In this document: positions 1-9,867 of the stretch, one piece after another
How positions within the stretch are numbered: the first letter of the stretch is position 1
Layout: the number at the start of each line of letters is the position of its first letter
Origin: Chloroflexota bacterium
GTDB taxonomy: Bacteria; Chloroflexota; UBA6077; JACCZL01
Reading direction: 5' to 3'
Length of the DNA stretch: 60,669 bases
Assembly: GCA_020850535.1 (NCBI GenBank)
Contig: JADZEM010000086.1
Coordinates: 1-60,669 of the forward strand
Program-made: the position numbers and the translations under genes
The notes under the pieces: generated by a model
What the model was told of the DNA's origin: nothing
Seen by the model: only the letters and a program-made list of their open reading frames with translations
Database searches by the model: none

Positions 1-289
1 CCCGGCACCCGCGAGCCAGCGCGCCACCGTGCGCTCGTCGGGCCCGAACGCCGCCACAATCGCTTGCGTTGGGCAGCCATGACTCAGCAGCGTCAGCACC
101 AGCACCGCCAGCTCGGCCGGCGTCTGCCGCCGAGAGAACGGCGTCCCGACCGTCTCAGCGAAAGGTCCGCCTGCACCGCCGACACTGATACCGTCGCGCT
201 GCCCGACTGTGGATCCGGATGTTCCCACCCCCGACGACACCCCGCTCCGGACAATCGACGTTGTGGCAGACTTGCGCTCGCGGGTCCAT
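1..289 (-). pseudogene. IS1-like transposase N-terminal fragment, frameshifted and cut by the window edge
   Basis: On the minus strand an ATG at 289 opens a zinc-ribbon-like stretch (Cys-X4-Cys, then QCRRCRRTF). The reading frame then hits a stop and must shift by one base near position 160. In the shifted frame it continues as AETVGTPFSRRQTPAEL and then a helix-turn-helix ending in FGPDERTVARWLAGAG. Zinc ribbon, GTPF-type linker and HTH is the N-terminal layout of IS1-like DDE transposases. The catalytic part would lie left of position 1. The frameshift could be decay, a sequencing error or programmed shifting; no slippery run is visible. The family assignment is tentative. Confidence 0.55.
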
Positions 290-349
290 CGGTGCCTCGA
301 GGTGATGGGATGTAGGAGTTGCATCACCTGCAATGCCCGATGGACCCGC
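280..349. repeat. 13-bp inverted repeat upstream of the transposase fragment
   Basis: GCGGGTCCATCGG (280-292) is exactly inverted as CCGATGGACCCGC (337-349). A smaller nested dyad (GGTGATG 301-307, CATCACC 322-328) lies in the loop. The left arm contains the transposase start codon. It may be part of an insertion-sequence end or its regulatory region. Confidence 0.45.
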
Positions 350-582
350 TTTTTGTCAAGCCCGCCCCCGTCCAGCGCGCGGTTCCACGGTTGACTGGGG
401 TGCTACCATCTGTTGCAAATTCACGCCAAAATGCTCTTGAGGAGCCGTTCGCAGATCGGCGTTCCTCATGAAGCGTCGGTCCTGCCGCCGTCATGTATTG
501 CAGACGTAGCGAAAAACCACCTCCCTGTGCGCCGCTCCGGGGGATCATGGTCTGAGCACGTTTCATGCGCCTGGGAGGTTCC
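290..582. other. intergenic region between IS fragment and thyX-like gene
   Basis: Apart from the inverted repeat at 280-349 no gene, tRNA or strong promoter was recognised. The open frames here lack ribosome-binding sites and family-like sequence. Confidence 0.5.
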
Positions 583-2157
583 GTGAAGGTCTATGCGGTC
601 ATCGGCGTGCCGCCAGAGGTCCAGGCGTACGCCATGGCGAAGTACAGCCGCTCGTCGCAGTCGATGCTGGAGAGCATCGGCGAGCTGTCGCTGCAGCGCG
701 CCGAGCAGTTCCTGAACACGTTCTACTTTCAGTACGGGCACCGCTCGATTGCCGACCTTGCCCACCTGGTCATGGGCGTGGAGCACGTCTCGATCCTGGC
801 CGCCATCAAGGTGGTTGACGAGCAGCTGTGGGACGGCCAGGAGCGCTCGACCCGGTACCAGCCCTTCAAGAAGACGGGGTACTACACGCCGCCTGGCCTG
901 ACCGGGGCGGCCCGCGAGACGTACACCCGCGCCGCCGACGCGCTCTTCGCCGCCTACGATGACCTGACGACGCGGCTCCTGGCGCTGCTGGTGCAGGAGG
1001 TCGAGCGGCCGGCCGACCTCGACCCGAAGGCGTTCGAGCGGACGCTGCGGGCGCGGGCGTTCGACGTGTCGCGCAGCGTCCTGCCGCTGGCGACGATCAC
1101 CAGCCTGGGGCAGGTGGTCAGCGCCCGGGTGCTCGAACGGCAGATCAGCCGCCTGCTCTCCGATCCTCTGGCCGAGGTCCGCGAGATCGGGGAGGAGCTG
1201 CGCGCAGCCTGCCTGCGGCCTGCCGAGCAGCCGCTGTCGGCCGAGGCGCGGGCGCTGGCCGGCACCCGCGCACATGGCAACGGGAACGGCAGCGGGGCTG
1301 CCAACGGCTCGGCCGGGCACGATCCTCATCAGACCGCCGATCTGGAGGTGCGGGCTGCGCCGACGCTCGTCAAATACACCGCGCCGAGCAGCTACCAGAT
1401 CGAGACGGCGCGGCTGATGGCCTCGCTGGCGCGCGATCTGCTGGCCCCACTCGGGGAGCCTGACCGCTCGATGGCCGTCGAGCTTGGCGACGCGGTGTCG
1501 GCCGAAGACGAGATCGTGGCGACGCTGCTGTACCGCTACGACGAGGCCGGCCACAGCTACCGGCAGATTCAGGCCCGCGTGCGGGAGTTGTCCCCCGAGC
1601 AGAAGTCGCTGGCCATAGCGGCTTCCGCCGAGCACCGGGGTCGGCACGACGACCTGCCGCGCGAGCTGCAGTCTGGCTACGGGTACGCCTTCGACCTGCT
1701 GATGGACGTCGGGTCGTTCAGAGACCTGCACCGGCACCGTCGGTGCGTCCAGATCGTGCAGGAGCCGACGGCGGCCCACGGCGCTGAGCCGGCCGCCGAG
1801 GTCTTTCCGCGCGCGTTCGGGTCGAAGATCGGGGCGGCGGCGCTGGCGGCCGGCCTCGGGGCCGCCTACGACCGCGCCCTGGATATCGGCCTGCAAGCCG
1901 CGCGGGATCTGGAGGCCGATGAGCTGCTGGCGGCTCCCTACCTGCTCCCAATGGCGACGCGCATCCGCGCTCTGTTCAAGATGGACGCCGCGCAGGCGGT
2001 CTACATCAGTGAGCTGCGGACCGGCGAGGGTGGCCACTTCTCGTACCGGCGCATCGCCTGGGAGATGTACGAGGTGTTGCAGGCGCACAGCCCGGCCGTC
2101 GCCGCGCTCGCCCGCCCGACCCCGATCCTCGATCCGCCGGACCTCCTGCGCCGCTAG
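583..2157 (+). CDS. ThyX-like protein with two tandem ThyX-type halves
   Basis: About 524 residues, roughly twice the length of a classical flavin-dependent thymidylate synthase. The N-terminal half carries a helical stretch with GHRSIADLAHLVMGVEHVS and QERSTRYQPF, which resembles the ThyX signature RHRxxSxNExSxRY. After a Gly/Asn/Ser-rich linker (about residues 225-245) a second half repeats the fold with FRDLHRHRR and QIVQEP. Neither half keeps a fully canonical signature, so activity in dTMP synthesis cannot be assumed; one half may be structural. The GTG at 583 is preferred because GGGAGG lies just upstream, although an in-frame ATG at 565 exists. The gene stands alone, convergent with ilvD. 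Confidence 0.8.
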   Translation: MKVYAVIGVPPEVQAYAMAKYSRSSQSMLESIGELSLQRAEQFLNTFYFQYGHRSIADLAHLVMGVEHVSILAAIKVVDEQLWDGQERSTRYQPFKKTGYYTPPGLTGAARETYTRAADALFAAYDDLTTRLLALLVQEVERPADLDPKAFERTLRARAFDVSRSVLPLATITSLGQVVSARVLERQISRLLSDPLAEVREIGEELRAACLRPAEQPLSAEARALAGTRAHGNGNGSGAANGSAGHDPHQTADLEVRAAPTLVKYTAPSSYQIETARLMASLARDLLAPLGEPDRSMAVELGDAVSAEDEIVATLLYRYDEAGHSYRQIQARVRELSPEQKSLAIAASAEHRGRHDDLPRELQSGYGYAFDLLMDVGSFRDLHRHRRCVQIVQEPTAAHGAEPAAEVFPRAFGSKIGAAALAAGLGAAYDRALDIGLQAARDLEADELLAAPYLLPMATRIRALFKMDAAQAVYISELRTGEGGHFSYRRIAWEMYEVLQAHSPAVAALARPTPILDPPDLLRR

Positions 2158-2533
2158 GAGGCGAGCCGGGAAGTGTCGAACCCGCCCCCACCCCCAATCG
2201 GGGTGGGGTGCAGGCTGCCAATGCTGCGCCCACTGGTCCGCGCCAACGAGAGTGGCTCGGCAGGCGTCAATCTCAGGGGCGCTCAGTGCCCGTCGTCATC
2301 CCGACTGGAGCGAGGAACGAGCGGAATAGAGGGATCTTCCTCGTGTAGCCACCAAGGGGAAGATCCCTTGACTGCGTTCGCAAGCTCACTCCGCTCGGGA
2401 TGACGGCGTGGGGAGTCGCAAGGCCTGCCCTGCGCCCGCCGAATGGACCTGCCCTGCGCCTGCCGAATGGGTCGCTTCGGTCGGGATGACAAACCCGTCA
2501 TATCCAGCATGGCGCGTTCTGGCCTGTGGTACG
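2158..2533. other. intergenic region between convergent genes
   Basis: It holds the palindromic element at 2294-2405 and short direct repeats after it. No coding gene was recognised. Confidence 0.6.
2294..2405. repeat. palindromic intergenic repeat / likely bidirectional terminator
   Basis: The outer arms CGTCATCCCGA (2294-2304) and TCGGGATGACG (2395-2405) are exact inverses. The inner arms GGGATCTTCC (2331-2340) and GGAAGATCCC (2358-2367) form a second hairpin. Between two convergent genes this could terminate both transcripts. The nested palindrome design is typical of dispersed intergenic repeats. Right of it, a short motif with GCCGAATGG is repeated in tandem at about 2425-2470. Confidence 0.6.
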
Positions 2534-4282
2534 TCAGTCGGTGACGGCCCCGAGGCTCGCGTTGGACACGGTCTTCGCGTACTTTGCGAGCGCGCCAGAC
2601 GTGTACCTTGGCGGGGGCGGCGTCCAGGCGGCCAGCCGCCGCTGGATCTCCTCGCCCGGCAGGTTCACGTTGATCTCGCGCTTGTTGATGTCCACCGTGA
2701 TCGTGTCGCCGTCTTCGAGGATCGCGATGGCGCCGCCCTCCAGCGCTTCGGGGACGACGTGTCCGATGCTGAACCCGCGGCTCGCGCCGCTGAAGCGCCC
2801 GTCGGTGATGAGTACGACGTCCTCGCTGTGGCCCTGCCCGGCCAGGGCGCTGGTCACGCCGAGCATCTCGCGCATGCCAGGGCCGCCCTTCGGACCCTCG
2901 TAGCGGATCACCACCACGTCGCCGGAGTTGATCTCGCCGCGCATCACCGCCTGCATGGCTGGCTCTTCCTGGTCGAAGACCTTGACCGGGCCGGTGAACG
3001 TCTCGGACTTGACGCCCGCCACCTTGACGACCGCGCCGCCCGGCGCGAGGTTCCCGCGCAGGATCGCCAATCCACCCTGCTGGTAGCGCGGATTCGAGAT
3101 CTCGCGGACCACATCCTGTCCCTCGGACTCGGGGAAGCGGTCGAGGTGGTGGGCCCAGATCCCGCCCGCGATGGTCTTCTGGTTGGTGTCGAACATGCCG
3201 GCCTCGGCCAGCCGCTTGATGACGATGGGCAGGCCGCCCGCTTCGCCGAGGTCGGGCATCGAGTAGCGGCCACCGGGCAGCATGTCGCCGATGACGGGCG
3301 TGCGCCGGCTCAGCACGTCGAAATCGTCGATGCTCAGCTCGATCTTCGCATCGTGGGCGATGGCCAGGAAGTGGAGCACGGCGTTCGTCGAGCCGCCCGT
3401 CGCCAGCACCACGGCGATGGCGTTCAGGAACGCCTCGCGGGTCATGATGTCGCGCGGGCGGATGTTCTGCGCCAGCAGCTCAACGACGCGCTTGCCGGCC
3501 TCGTGGGCCTCCTGCATCTTGCGGCCGTCGACGGCCGGCAGCGTCGAGCCGCCAGGCAGCATCATGCCGAGCGCCTCGATGGACGAGGACATCGTGTTGG
3601 CCGTGAAAAGGCCGCCGCACGCGCCCGCGCCCGGGCTGGCGACGTTCTCGATGTCGCGGACCTCGTCAAACGTCATGTCGCCCTTCGAGTACTGGCCGAC
3701 CGCCTCGAAGACTGCCTGAATGGTGACCTTCTTGCCGCGATAGGTGCCCGGCAGGATGCTGCCGCCGTAGATGAAGACGGACGGCAGGTTCAGGCGAGCA
3801 ATCGCCATCAGGCAGCCGGGCAGGGTCTTGTCGCAGCCGGCCAGCGTGACCAGCCCGTCCAGGCGATGCCCGAACACGGCCAGCTCGATGGAGTCGGCGA
3901 TGATGTCGCGGCTGATCAGCGAGGCCTTCATGCCCTCGGTGCCCATCGCGATGCCGTCCGTCACCGAGATCGTGGTGAACTCGATGGGGACGCCGCCGGC
4001 CTCGCGGATGCCCTGCTTGACGTGGTCGGCCACCTGTTTGAGGTTCGCCTGACACGGCGAGAATTCGTTCCAGGTGCTGGCGATGCCGATCAGCGGTTTG
4101 TTGTCAAGGTCGTCGTTGGTGATACCGACGGCGTGAAGGTAGGAGCGGGCGGGCGCGCGCGATGCGCCCTCGGTCAGCTCGCGGCTGACGATCTTCAAGT
4201 CGACGCGCTTGCCAGCGCCATTGCTGCCAGCGCCATTGCTGCCAGCGCCATTGCTGCCTGAGCCGTTGCCCGACTGCGTCAC
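2534..4282 (-). CDS. ilvD: dihydroxy-acid dehydratase
   Basis: Dehydrates 2,3-dihydroxy-isovalerate and 2,3-dihydroxy-3-methylvalerate to the 2-keto acids of valine and isoleucine synthesis in the cytoplasm. The Fe-S and active-site motifs are clear: [10 protein letters not shown] near the middle of the N-terminal half, [14 protein letters not shown], and the C-terminal region [15 protein letters not shown]. The GTG at 4282 (582 aa) is chosen because AAGGGGA lies about 9 nt upstream; a longer frame starting at 4366 has no such site and reads Arg-rich. The N-terminus carries a low-complexity SNGAG tail encoded by a 15-bp tandem repeat (about 4212-4257), absent from most IlvD proteins. No other ilv gene is adjacent. 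Confidence 0.95.
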   Translation of the reverse strand: MTQSGNGSGSNGAGSNGAGSNGAGKRVDLKIVSRELTEGASRAPARSYLHAVGITNDDLDNKPLIGIASTWNEFSPCQANLKQVADHVKQGIREAGGVPIEFTTISVTDGIAMGTEGMKASLISRDIIADSIELAVFGHRLDGLVTLAGCDKTLPGCLMAIARLNLPSVFIYGGSILPGTYRGKKVTIQAVFEAVGQYSKGDMTFDEVRDIENVASPGAGACGGLFTANTMSSSIEALGMMLPGGSTLPAVDGRKMQEAHEAGKRVVELLAQNIRPRDIMTREAFLNAIAVVLATGGSTNAVLHFLAIAHDAKIELSIDDFDVLSRRTPVIGDMLPGGRYSMPDLGEAGGLPIVIKRLAEAGMFDTNQKTIAGGIWAHHLDRFPESEGQDVVREISNPRYQQGGLAILRGNLAPGGAVVKVAGVKSETFTGPVKVFDQEEPAMQAVMRGEINSGDVVVIRYEGPKGGPGMREMLGVTSALAGQGHSEDVVLITDGRFSGASRGFSIGHVVPEALEGGAIAILEDGDTITVDINKREINVNLPGEEIQRRLAAWTPPPPRYTSGALAKYAKTVSNASLGAVTD

Positions 4283-4440
4283 GTGCGCGGTCCCCTTTCC
4301 CGATGCAAAGCCAGCCGCACGCGACGCGCAGGAGCGCGCGCCGCGCCTCGCAAGCATAGCGGGCAACAGCAGACCGAGGGAAGGCAGCGGCGACGCGGCG
4401 TCGGGGCGGCCTGCGGCCTGGGGGCCGCGCTTCAGGGCCG

Positions 4441-6978
4441 TCAGCGGCGACGTGGCGTCGGGGTGGCCTGCGGCTTGGGGGCCGGGGTCGGCTGCGGACG
4501 CGTGTTCGGCTGCTGCGGCTTCGAGGCGGCCGTCGGCTGCGCTGGCGCCGCGGTCGGTTGGAACCGGTTGGCCGGCGCGGTGTCGGCCGGGCGTGGCGTC
4601 GCCTGGGGCGGCGGCCCGGGCGTGCGCCGCGGCTGGAGGATCGGCAGCCCGGGGATCAGGCCCGGCGCTGTGGGTGTGGGCTGGGCGCCCTCGCCCGGCT
4701 CGCCCTCGGCGGCCTCAGCGGCCTCTGGAGTCGTCGTCGTGGATGGCGCCACCGTGACCGTCACCGCTGGAGCGGGCGCGGCCGGTGCGGGCGCCGGCGC
4801 GGCGGTCGAGGATGGCGTTGCGCCCGGCTGCACGACCCGGCCGCCGCGCGGCACCGACTCGGCGGGGTAGAGGTCGGTCACGCAGGCCGTGTTGTTGGTG
4901 CAGATCTGGACGTCGACCAGCCCCGGCGGGCGGGTGAACTCGTCCGGTGGTAGCTGCAAGTAGTCCAGCGACGTATCCATCGCCTCGCGCCAGATCTTGC
5001 CCGCGCTCATCGAGCTGAGGACTTCCTTCATCGGGCGGTTGTCGGTGTTGCCGACCCACACGCCCACCGTCAGATTCGGGGTATAGCCCATCGTCCAGGT
5101 GTCGCGGTAGCTGTCGGTGGTGCCCGTCTTGGCCGCGCCCGGACGGGTCAGCTTCAGCATGCTGTTCGGGCCGTAGGTGATGAGGCGGGCGTTGTTGTCC
5201 GAGAGAATGCTGGTGACCATGTAGGCGTAACGCGGATCGACGATCTGCTCGCCCTGGGGCACCTTGTACTCTTCGAGCGTGTTCCCCTCCGCGTCCACGA
5301 TCTTGGTGATCGAGACCTGGGGAATCCGCAGCCCGTTGTTGGCGAGGACGGTGTACGCCGCCGTCATGTCGAGCGGCCGGACCTCCGCGCCGCCCAGCGA
5401 CATCGCCAGCCCGAGGCGGCGATTGTCCGTCCAGGTCGTGATGCCCATGCGCCGCGCCAGCTCGGCCACGCTCTCGACGCCCGCGAACTGGATCGTCTTG
5501 ACGGCCGGGATGTTCAGCGAGTTGCCCAGGGCGATGCGGGCCGTCACGTTGCCGTGGAACCGCTTGTCGTAATTCTCAGGCTCCCAGGTCCGGCCCAGCT
5601 CGTCCTTGATGGACAGCTTCTCGTCCACGATCATCTGGCCTGGCGTCCAGCCCTTGGTGAACGCCGAGAGGTAGACCAGCGGCTTGATGGTGGACCCCGG
5701 CTGCCGCTCGGAGACGGCGACGTTCACCTGCCCCTCGATGTCGGTGTTCCAGTAGTCCATGCTGCCGACCATCGCCAGGACTTCGCCGGTCTTCGGGTTC
5801 ATCACCACGATGGACGTGTTCTCGGCGTCACGCTGGTCGAGGTTCGGCTTGTTCGCCAGGGCGACCTCTTCCATCCTGGTCTGCAGGTCGAAGTCGAGCG
5901 ATGTGTAGATCTTCAAGCCGCCCTGGTAGAGCATCCGCGTGCCGTACTTCTCCTCGATCTGGCTTCGGATGTAGACGGCCCAATGGGGGGCCAGGAACGG
6001 CTGCTTCTGCGGCTGGTACCGCAGCTCGGCCTGGCTGGCGGCGTTCGCCTCGGCCTCGGTGATGAAGCCGTGGCGGACCATCTGTTCCAGCACGTAGGCC
6101 TGCCGGGCCTTGGCCGCCACCGCGTTCCGAAGCGGGTTGTAGACGGCAGGCGACTGCGGCAGGCCCGCCAGCATCGACGCCTCGGCCAGCGTCAGGTCGC
6201 GAGCGTGCTTCCCGAAATACCCCTGGCTGGCGGCCTCGATGCCGTAGGTCTGGTTTCCGTAGAAGATCTCGTTCAGGTAGAGCGTCAGGATCTGGGACTT
6301 CGAGACCTTCTGGGTGAGCTGATACGCCAACAGCGCCTCGCGGATCTTCCGCATCGGCGTCTGCTGGTAGCGCTCGTCCTCGGGGATCAGCACGTTCTTG
6401 ACCAGCTGCTGGGTGATCGTGCTGGCCCCTGAGACGATGTCCTGCTCGGCCAGGTTCTGGTAGAAGGCGCGCGCGATGCCCTTCGGCTCGATGCCCGGGT
6501 TCGAGTAGAAGTTGGCGTCCTCGGCGGCGAGCGTCGCGTCGATCAGGTACTGCGAGATCTCGCTGATCGGGACCACGGTCCGGCGGCCGGCGTCAGGGTC
6601 GAAGAACTCCCACAGCAGCCGGCCCTTGCGATCGTACAACTGGGCCGTCTTGAAGGTCTCGCGGCCGGCGATCTGGTTCAGCGACGGCAGATCGCGGTTG
6701 ATGCTGGCGTAGGCCGACGACGCCATGTGCATGCCGCCGAGGATCGCCATGACGCCCAGGCCTGCGAACCCCAAGCCGATGACGATCATCGTCAGGAAAG
6801 CGGCGCGGAGTGCGCTGCGCGGCTTCTGGCGCTGGCGGCGGCTGCGCGAACGAGCGCGCTGCTGAAGGGCCTTCAACTCCTCGCGCCAGGAGTCGGAGCC
6901 GTTGACCGGCTGCGTGAAACGCTGAGCCGCCCGTGAGGAGCGCCCATTCCGACCGTTGCCGCCAGATCCGTAGGCCAT
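4441..6978 (-). CDS. class A penicillin-binding protein (bifunctional transglycosylase/transpeptidase)
   Basis: Polymerises and cross-links peptidoglycan outside the membrane. The 845 residues read in order: Arg-rich cytoplasmic tail, one membrane anchor (about 57-85), a GT51 transglycosylase domain with the catalytic-Glu region [15 protein letters not shown] and [13 protein letters not shown], then a transpeptidase domain with QPGSTIKP (Ser-X-X-Lys) and AKTGTTD. The C-terminal 130 or so residues are Pro/Ala/Thr-rich with repeated TP motifs, a disordered tail common in Chloroflexota envelope proteins. At the 3' end the DNA around 4442-4484 is nearly repeated at 4385-4427 just past the stop, suggesting that the tail was shortened or extended by duplication. 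Confidence 0.93.
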   Translation of the reverse strand: MAYGSGGNGRNGRSSRAAQRFTQPVNGSDSWREELKALQQRARSRSRRQRQKPRSALRAAFLTMIVIGLGFAGLGVMAILGGMHMASSAYASINRDLPSLNQIAGRETFKTAQLYDRKGRLLWEFFDPDAGRRTVVPISEISQYLIDATLAAEDANFYSNPGIEPKGIARAFYQNLAEQDIVSGASTITQQLVKNVLIPEDERYQQTPMRKIREALLAYQLTQKVSKSQILTLYLNEIFYGNQTYGIEAASQGYFGKHARDLTLAEASMLAGLPQSPAVYNPLRNAVAAKARQAYVLEQMVRHGFITEAEANAASQAELRYQPQKQPFLAPHWAVYIRSQIEEKYGTRMLYQGGLKIYTSLDFDLQTRMEEVALANKPNLDQRDAENTSIVVMNPKTGEVLAMVGSMDYWNTDIEGQVNVAVSERQPGSTIKPLVYLSAFTKGWTPGQMIVDEKLSIKDELGRTWEPENYDKRFHGNVTARIALGNSLNIPAVKTIQFAGVESVAELARRMGITTWTDNRRLGLAMSLGGAEVRPLDMTAAYTVLANNGLRIPQVSITKIVDAEGNTLEEYKVPQGEQIVDPRYAYMVTSILSDNNARLITYGPNSMLKLTRPGAAKTGTTDSYRDTWTMGYTPNLTVGVWVGNTDNRPMKEVLSSMSAGKIWREAMDTSLDYLQLPPDEFTRPPGLVDVQICTNNTACVTDLYPAESVPRGGRVVQPGATPSSTAAPAPAPAAPAPAVTVTVAPSTTTTPEAAEAAEGEPGEGAQPTPTAPGLIPGLPILQPRRTPGPPPQATPRPADTAPANRFQPTAAPAQPTAASKPQQPNTRPQPTPAPKPQATPTPRRR

Positions 6979-7052
6979 GCCGAAGGCATTGTGCCAGACC
7001 GGGCAGGCGGGCGGGCATTACGTCACCGTCGCAGTCCGTGGAGGCGTGCGCC

Positions 7053-8825
7053 TCACCCGGGTCCGCGCGGGGGCACGTCCACCGTCTGCTCGTTGATGTA
7101 CGAGACCAGCCCGGGCGGGCCGCCCCTGATCCGCCGCACGAACTTGCGAGGCGTCCAGTCCACCGCGACCCGGCTGTCCGTCCGACCCTGGCTGTAGAAC
7201 GCTGCCAGCTCGGCAGCGCGCTGGAGGACCCGCTCGGGCACCTTCTGCCCGGAGGTCCGCACGATCACGTGCGAGCCGGGGCGCTGCCGGGCGTGCAGCC
7301 AGAGATCGTCCTGGCCGGCCACGTCAAAGGTGATGTGCTCGTTGGCCTTCGCGCTGGTGCCGACGTACGCCAGGAAACCGTCTGGCAGCGGCACGGTGAT
7401 CGGGCGGGGGCCGTCATCGGCCGGCTTCGGCGCGAACTTCCCGCGCTTGCGGGCGGCCTGCGGCTCGCGGTCGCGCAGGATACCGGCCACCCGCAGCTCT
7501 TCGCGCAGCGCGCGGATGCGGCTCGGATCGTCCGCGATCCGTACCAGGGTGTCCATCTCGGCGAGGTGGCTCAGCTCGCGGTCGGCCTGGGCCACCAGCA
7601 GCGGCACGCGGCGGCTGGCGTCACGCGCCCGCTTGTAGTCGCGGAAGTAGCGCTGGGCGTTCTCGCTGGCCGACTCGCGCGGCTCGAGCTTGATCTCCAG
7701 CCCGTCGACGGCCAGAAGCTCCTGGCCCGGCCGGATCGCGTGGGCGTAGGCGAGAATGGTCTGCCCGATCTGGCGCAGGGCGTCAGGGTCGCCGGCCGCC
7801 TCCTGCGAGCGTGCCAGGGCGTTCCGCCGCCGCAGCACCACCTTCTCGCGGGCCGCGATGGCATCCAGGAGCGGGCGCGACATCTGGTTTGCCGTCTCGG
7901 GCTTGCTGCCGTTGGCCTCTGCCGCCTCGCGCCCAGCGTACGCCTCCTCGACCGCCTCGCCGATCGAGTCCACGCTGACGATCTCGCACTGATCCGCAAG
8001 GTGCGTCAGGTGGTACGGCGCGAACGCGACGATGTGGCCCTCGAAGCGGGCCACGCAGGGCGACCATCCGCCCTCGCCCCGGATTGGCCCGAGTAGCTCG
8101 ACAACCGCATCATGCACCCGATCCAGGTCGGCGTCGCCGGCCGGACTGGCGATGCTGCCCGTCGCCCGGTAGGCGGCCTCGCGGGCAACCAGCCGCGAGA
8201 ACCCGGCCAGCTCGCTCCCGAGCAGCTCCGCAACGTGACCCTGCGGATGCTGGCGGGCCAGCGTCCGCAGGTGATCCCAGGTGTCCAGTGCGAACGGCGA
8301 CCGCCGATCCTGGGCCGGCGGCGCGTCGTAGCGGCGACGCGGGAGGATCGGCCGGATCGGGTTCTTCTCGGCCGATGCGCGTCGCAGCGCGTCCATGATC
8401 GTGCCGTCCGGACTGACCAGCACCGCGTTGCTCCGCCGACCCATCACTTCTATAATCAGCCCAACTTCGCCGCGGCTCCCTTCGTCGTCTCGCTTGGAGA
8501 TCTGAAGCTCGAGCACGCGCTCCAGGGTGGGCTGGCTCAGGGTGTCGAGTCGGCCATCCCGGACGTACTTCCGAAGCAGGAGCAAGAACGGTGTTACCAA
8601 CTCGGCCGCCCGGTCATGTCGGCGTCGCGTCACCACAACGCGGGCGGCATGAGGGTCGGCCGAGATGAGCAGCGTGGCCCGCTCGCCGTTGCCGTACAGC
8701 TCCAGCGCCAACGTCCACTCGTCCAGCAGCCCGACCTTCTGGATGCGCGCACCCGCGAAGCCGGCGCGCAGCTCGTCCACCACGGCATGCAGGGTCAGGG
8801 CGTCGAAGCTCAGCGACGGTTTCAT
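7053..8825 (-). CDS. rqcH: RqcH / NFACT-family ribosome quality control protein
   Basis: Homologue of eukaryotic Rqc2/NEMF and Bacillus RqcH, which binds obstructed 50S subunits and adds C-terminal alanine tails to stalled peptides. The 590 residues start with the NFACT-N domain (SFDALTLHAVVDELR and ARIQKVGLLDEWTLAL), continue through a long helical coiled-coil middle (about 300-440), and end with the NFACT-R (DUF814) domain, seen in DDLWLHARQRPGSHVIV and SRVAVDWTPRKFVRRI. Length and order match the family. It is divergent from gmk with a short shared control region. Confidence 0.92.
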   Translation of the reverse strand: MKPSLSFDALTLHAVVDELRAGFAGARIQKVGLLDEWTLALELYGNGERATLLISADPHAARVVVTRRRHDRAAELVTPFLLLLRKYVRDGRLDTLSQPTLERVLELQISKRDDEGSRGEVGLIIEVMGRRSNAVLVSPDGTIMDALRRASAEKNPIRPILPRRRYDAPPAQDRRSPFALDTWDHLRTLARQHPQGHVAELLGSELAGFSRLVAREAAYRATGSIASPAGDADLDRVHDAVVELLGPIRGEGGWSPCVARFEGHIVAFAPYHLTHLADQCEIVSVDSIGEAVEEAYAGREAAEANGSKPETANQMSRPLLDAIAAREKVVLRRRNALARSQEAAGDPDALRQIGQTILAYAHAIRPGQELLAVDGLEIKLEPRESASENAQRYFRDYKRARDASRRVPLLVAQADRELSHLAEMDTLVRIADDPSRIRALREELRVAGILRDREPQAARKRGKFAPKPADDGPRPITVPLPDGFLAYVGTSAKANEHITFDVAGQDDLWLHARQRPGSHVIVRTSGQKVPERVLQRAAELAAFYSQGRTDSRVAVDWTPRKFVRRIRGGPPGLVSYINEQTVDVPPRGPG

Positions 8826-8881
8826 CGGCTCTCACGCAGAGACTCGGCGGCGCTCGACGCCATCGGTCCGGGTCTGATCTC

Positions 8882-9556
8882 GTGGCAAGTATACCGGTCG
8901 ATCCGGCCCCAGGAGACGATACCAATCCGCAGCGCAGCGTGCTGACGGCCGACGCCAAACGCGCGATGGGGCTGGTGTTCGTGGTGTCGGGGCCGAGCGG
9001 CGTCGGCAAGGACACGATCAAGAAGTGCCTCCAGGATTCTGACTTCCCCATCGGCTACTGCGTCACGGCGACCACTCGGCAGGCTCGTGATGGTGAGGTC
9101 GAAGGCGTTCACTACTTCTTCGTGAGCGACGCACGCTTTCAGGAGATGCTGTACCAGGGTGAGCTGATCGAGCATGCCGTGGTCCACGGGAAGCACTCCT
9201 ACGGCATCCCGATTGAGGGGTTGCGAGCCGGTATGCGCGGCGGCCACGACGTCCTGGTCACGCCGGACGTGCAGGGTGCGGCCACTCTCCGCGCCATCAT
9301 CCCCAACGCCATCTCGATCTTCGTCGCGCCGACCAGCCTCGAAGAGCTGAAGCTGCGGATCGCCGATCCGAAGTCCGGCCGGCTCGAGGAGATGGAGACG
9401 CGCCTCAAGACGGCGGCCATCGAGATGCGACGGATCGGCGAGTTCGACTACCTCGTCGTGAACGAGGAAGGGAAGCTCGACGAGACCATCGAGATGGTCA
9501 AATCCATCGTGATCGCCGAGCGGCTGCGCGTAAAGCCCCGCCGCGTGGTGCTGTAG
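8882..9556 (+). CDS. gmk: guanylate kinase
   Basis: Phosphorylates GMP to GDP with ATP. The P-loop GPSGVGKD, the GMP-binding TTRQARDGEVEGVHYFF and the lid region are all present. From the GTG at 8882 the protein would be 224 aa with a non-conserved N-terminal extension. The in-frame ATG at 8966 gives 196 aa and puts the P-loop at the usual distance from the start. Neither has a clear Shine-Dalgarno sequence, so the start is undecided. The ThrThrArg motif, the YGI motif (HSYGIP) and the C-terminal VVNEEGKLDETI segment fit the family. Confidence 0.93.
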   Translation: MASIPVDPAPGDDTNPQRSVLTADAKRAMGLVFVVSGPSGVGKDTIKKCLQDSDFPIGYCVTATTRQARDGEVEGVHYFFVSDARFQEMLYQGELIEHAVVHGKHSYGIPIEGLRAGMRGGHDVLVTPDVQGAATLRAIIPNAISIFVAPTSLEELKLRIADPKSGRLEEMETRLKTAAIEMRRIGEFDYLVVNEEGKLDETIEMVKSIVIAERLRVKPRRVVL

Positions 9557-9867
9557 CCGACCGCGCCCGGCCGCTCGACGTCGGCGGGCGGTCTGGCGGG
9601 ATCCCAGGGAAGCGGCATCTCGTCCAGGTCCGGGCGAACCTCGGCAGGCGCGTCCGCGAGTCCCACGGCGGCACGTTGGAACCGATACGCGATGTTCACG
9701 CGTGGTAACCAGACGAGCAACCTCCTCGGTGCACGCTGTGTTTGCGAAGGTGCATCGATCACTCCGAAACCCAAACCCTGCTGATGCCATGTTGACGTCC
9801 GCCGCCTGACACCGGCTCGCATTCGACGGGACGGCGACGGCCGCGGGCGCCGCCTGGAGGCTGTGCC
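9557..9867. other. intergenic region after gmk
   Basis: No gene or RNA recognised. The last 20 bases contain GGAGG, the ribosome-binding site of the next gene. Confidence 0.5.

Noticed and set aside
466-2088. Long open frame of 540 codons on the minus strand
   Set aside because: It is antisense to the ThyX-like gene; its Arg/Leu-rich translation is typical of high-GC shadows. Similar long antisense frames opposite ilvD, the P-type ATPase, the molybdenum hydroxylase and gdhA were dropped for the same reason.
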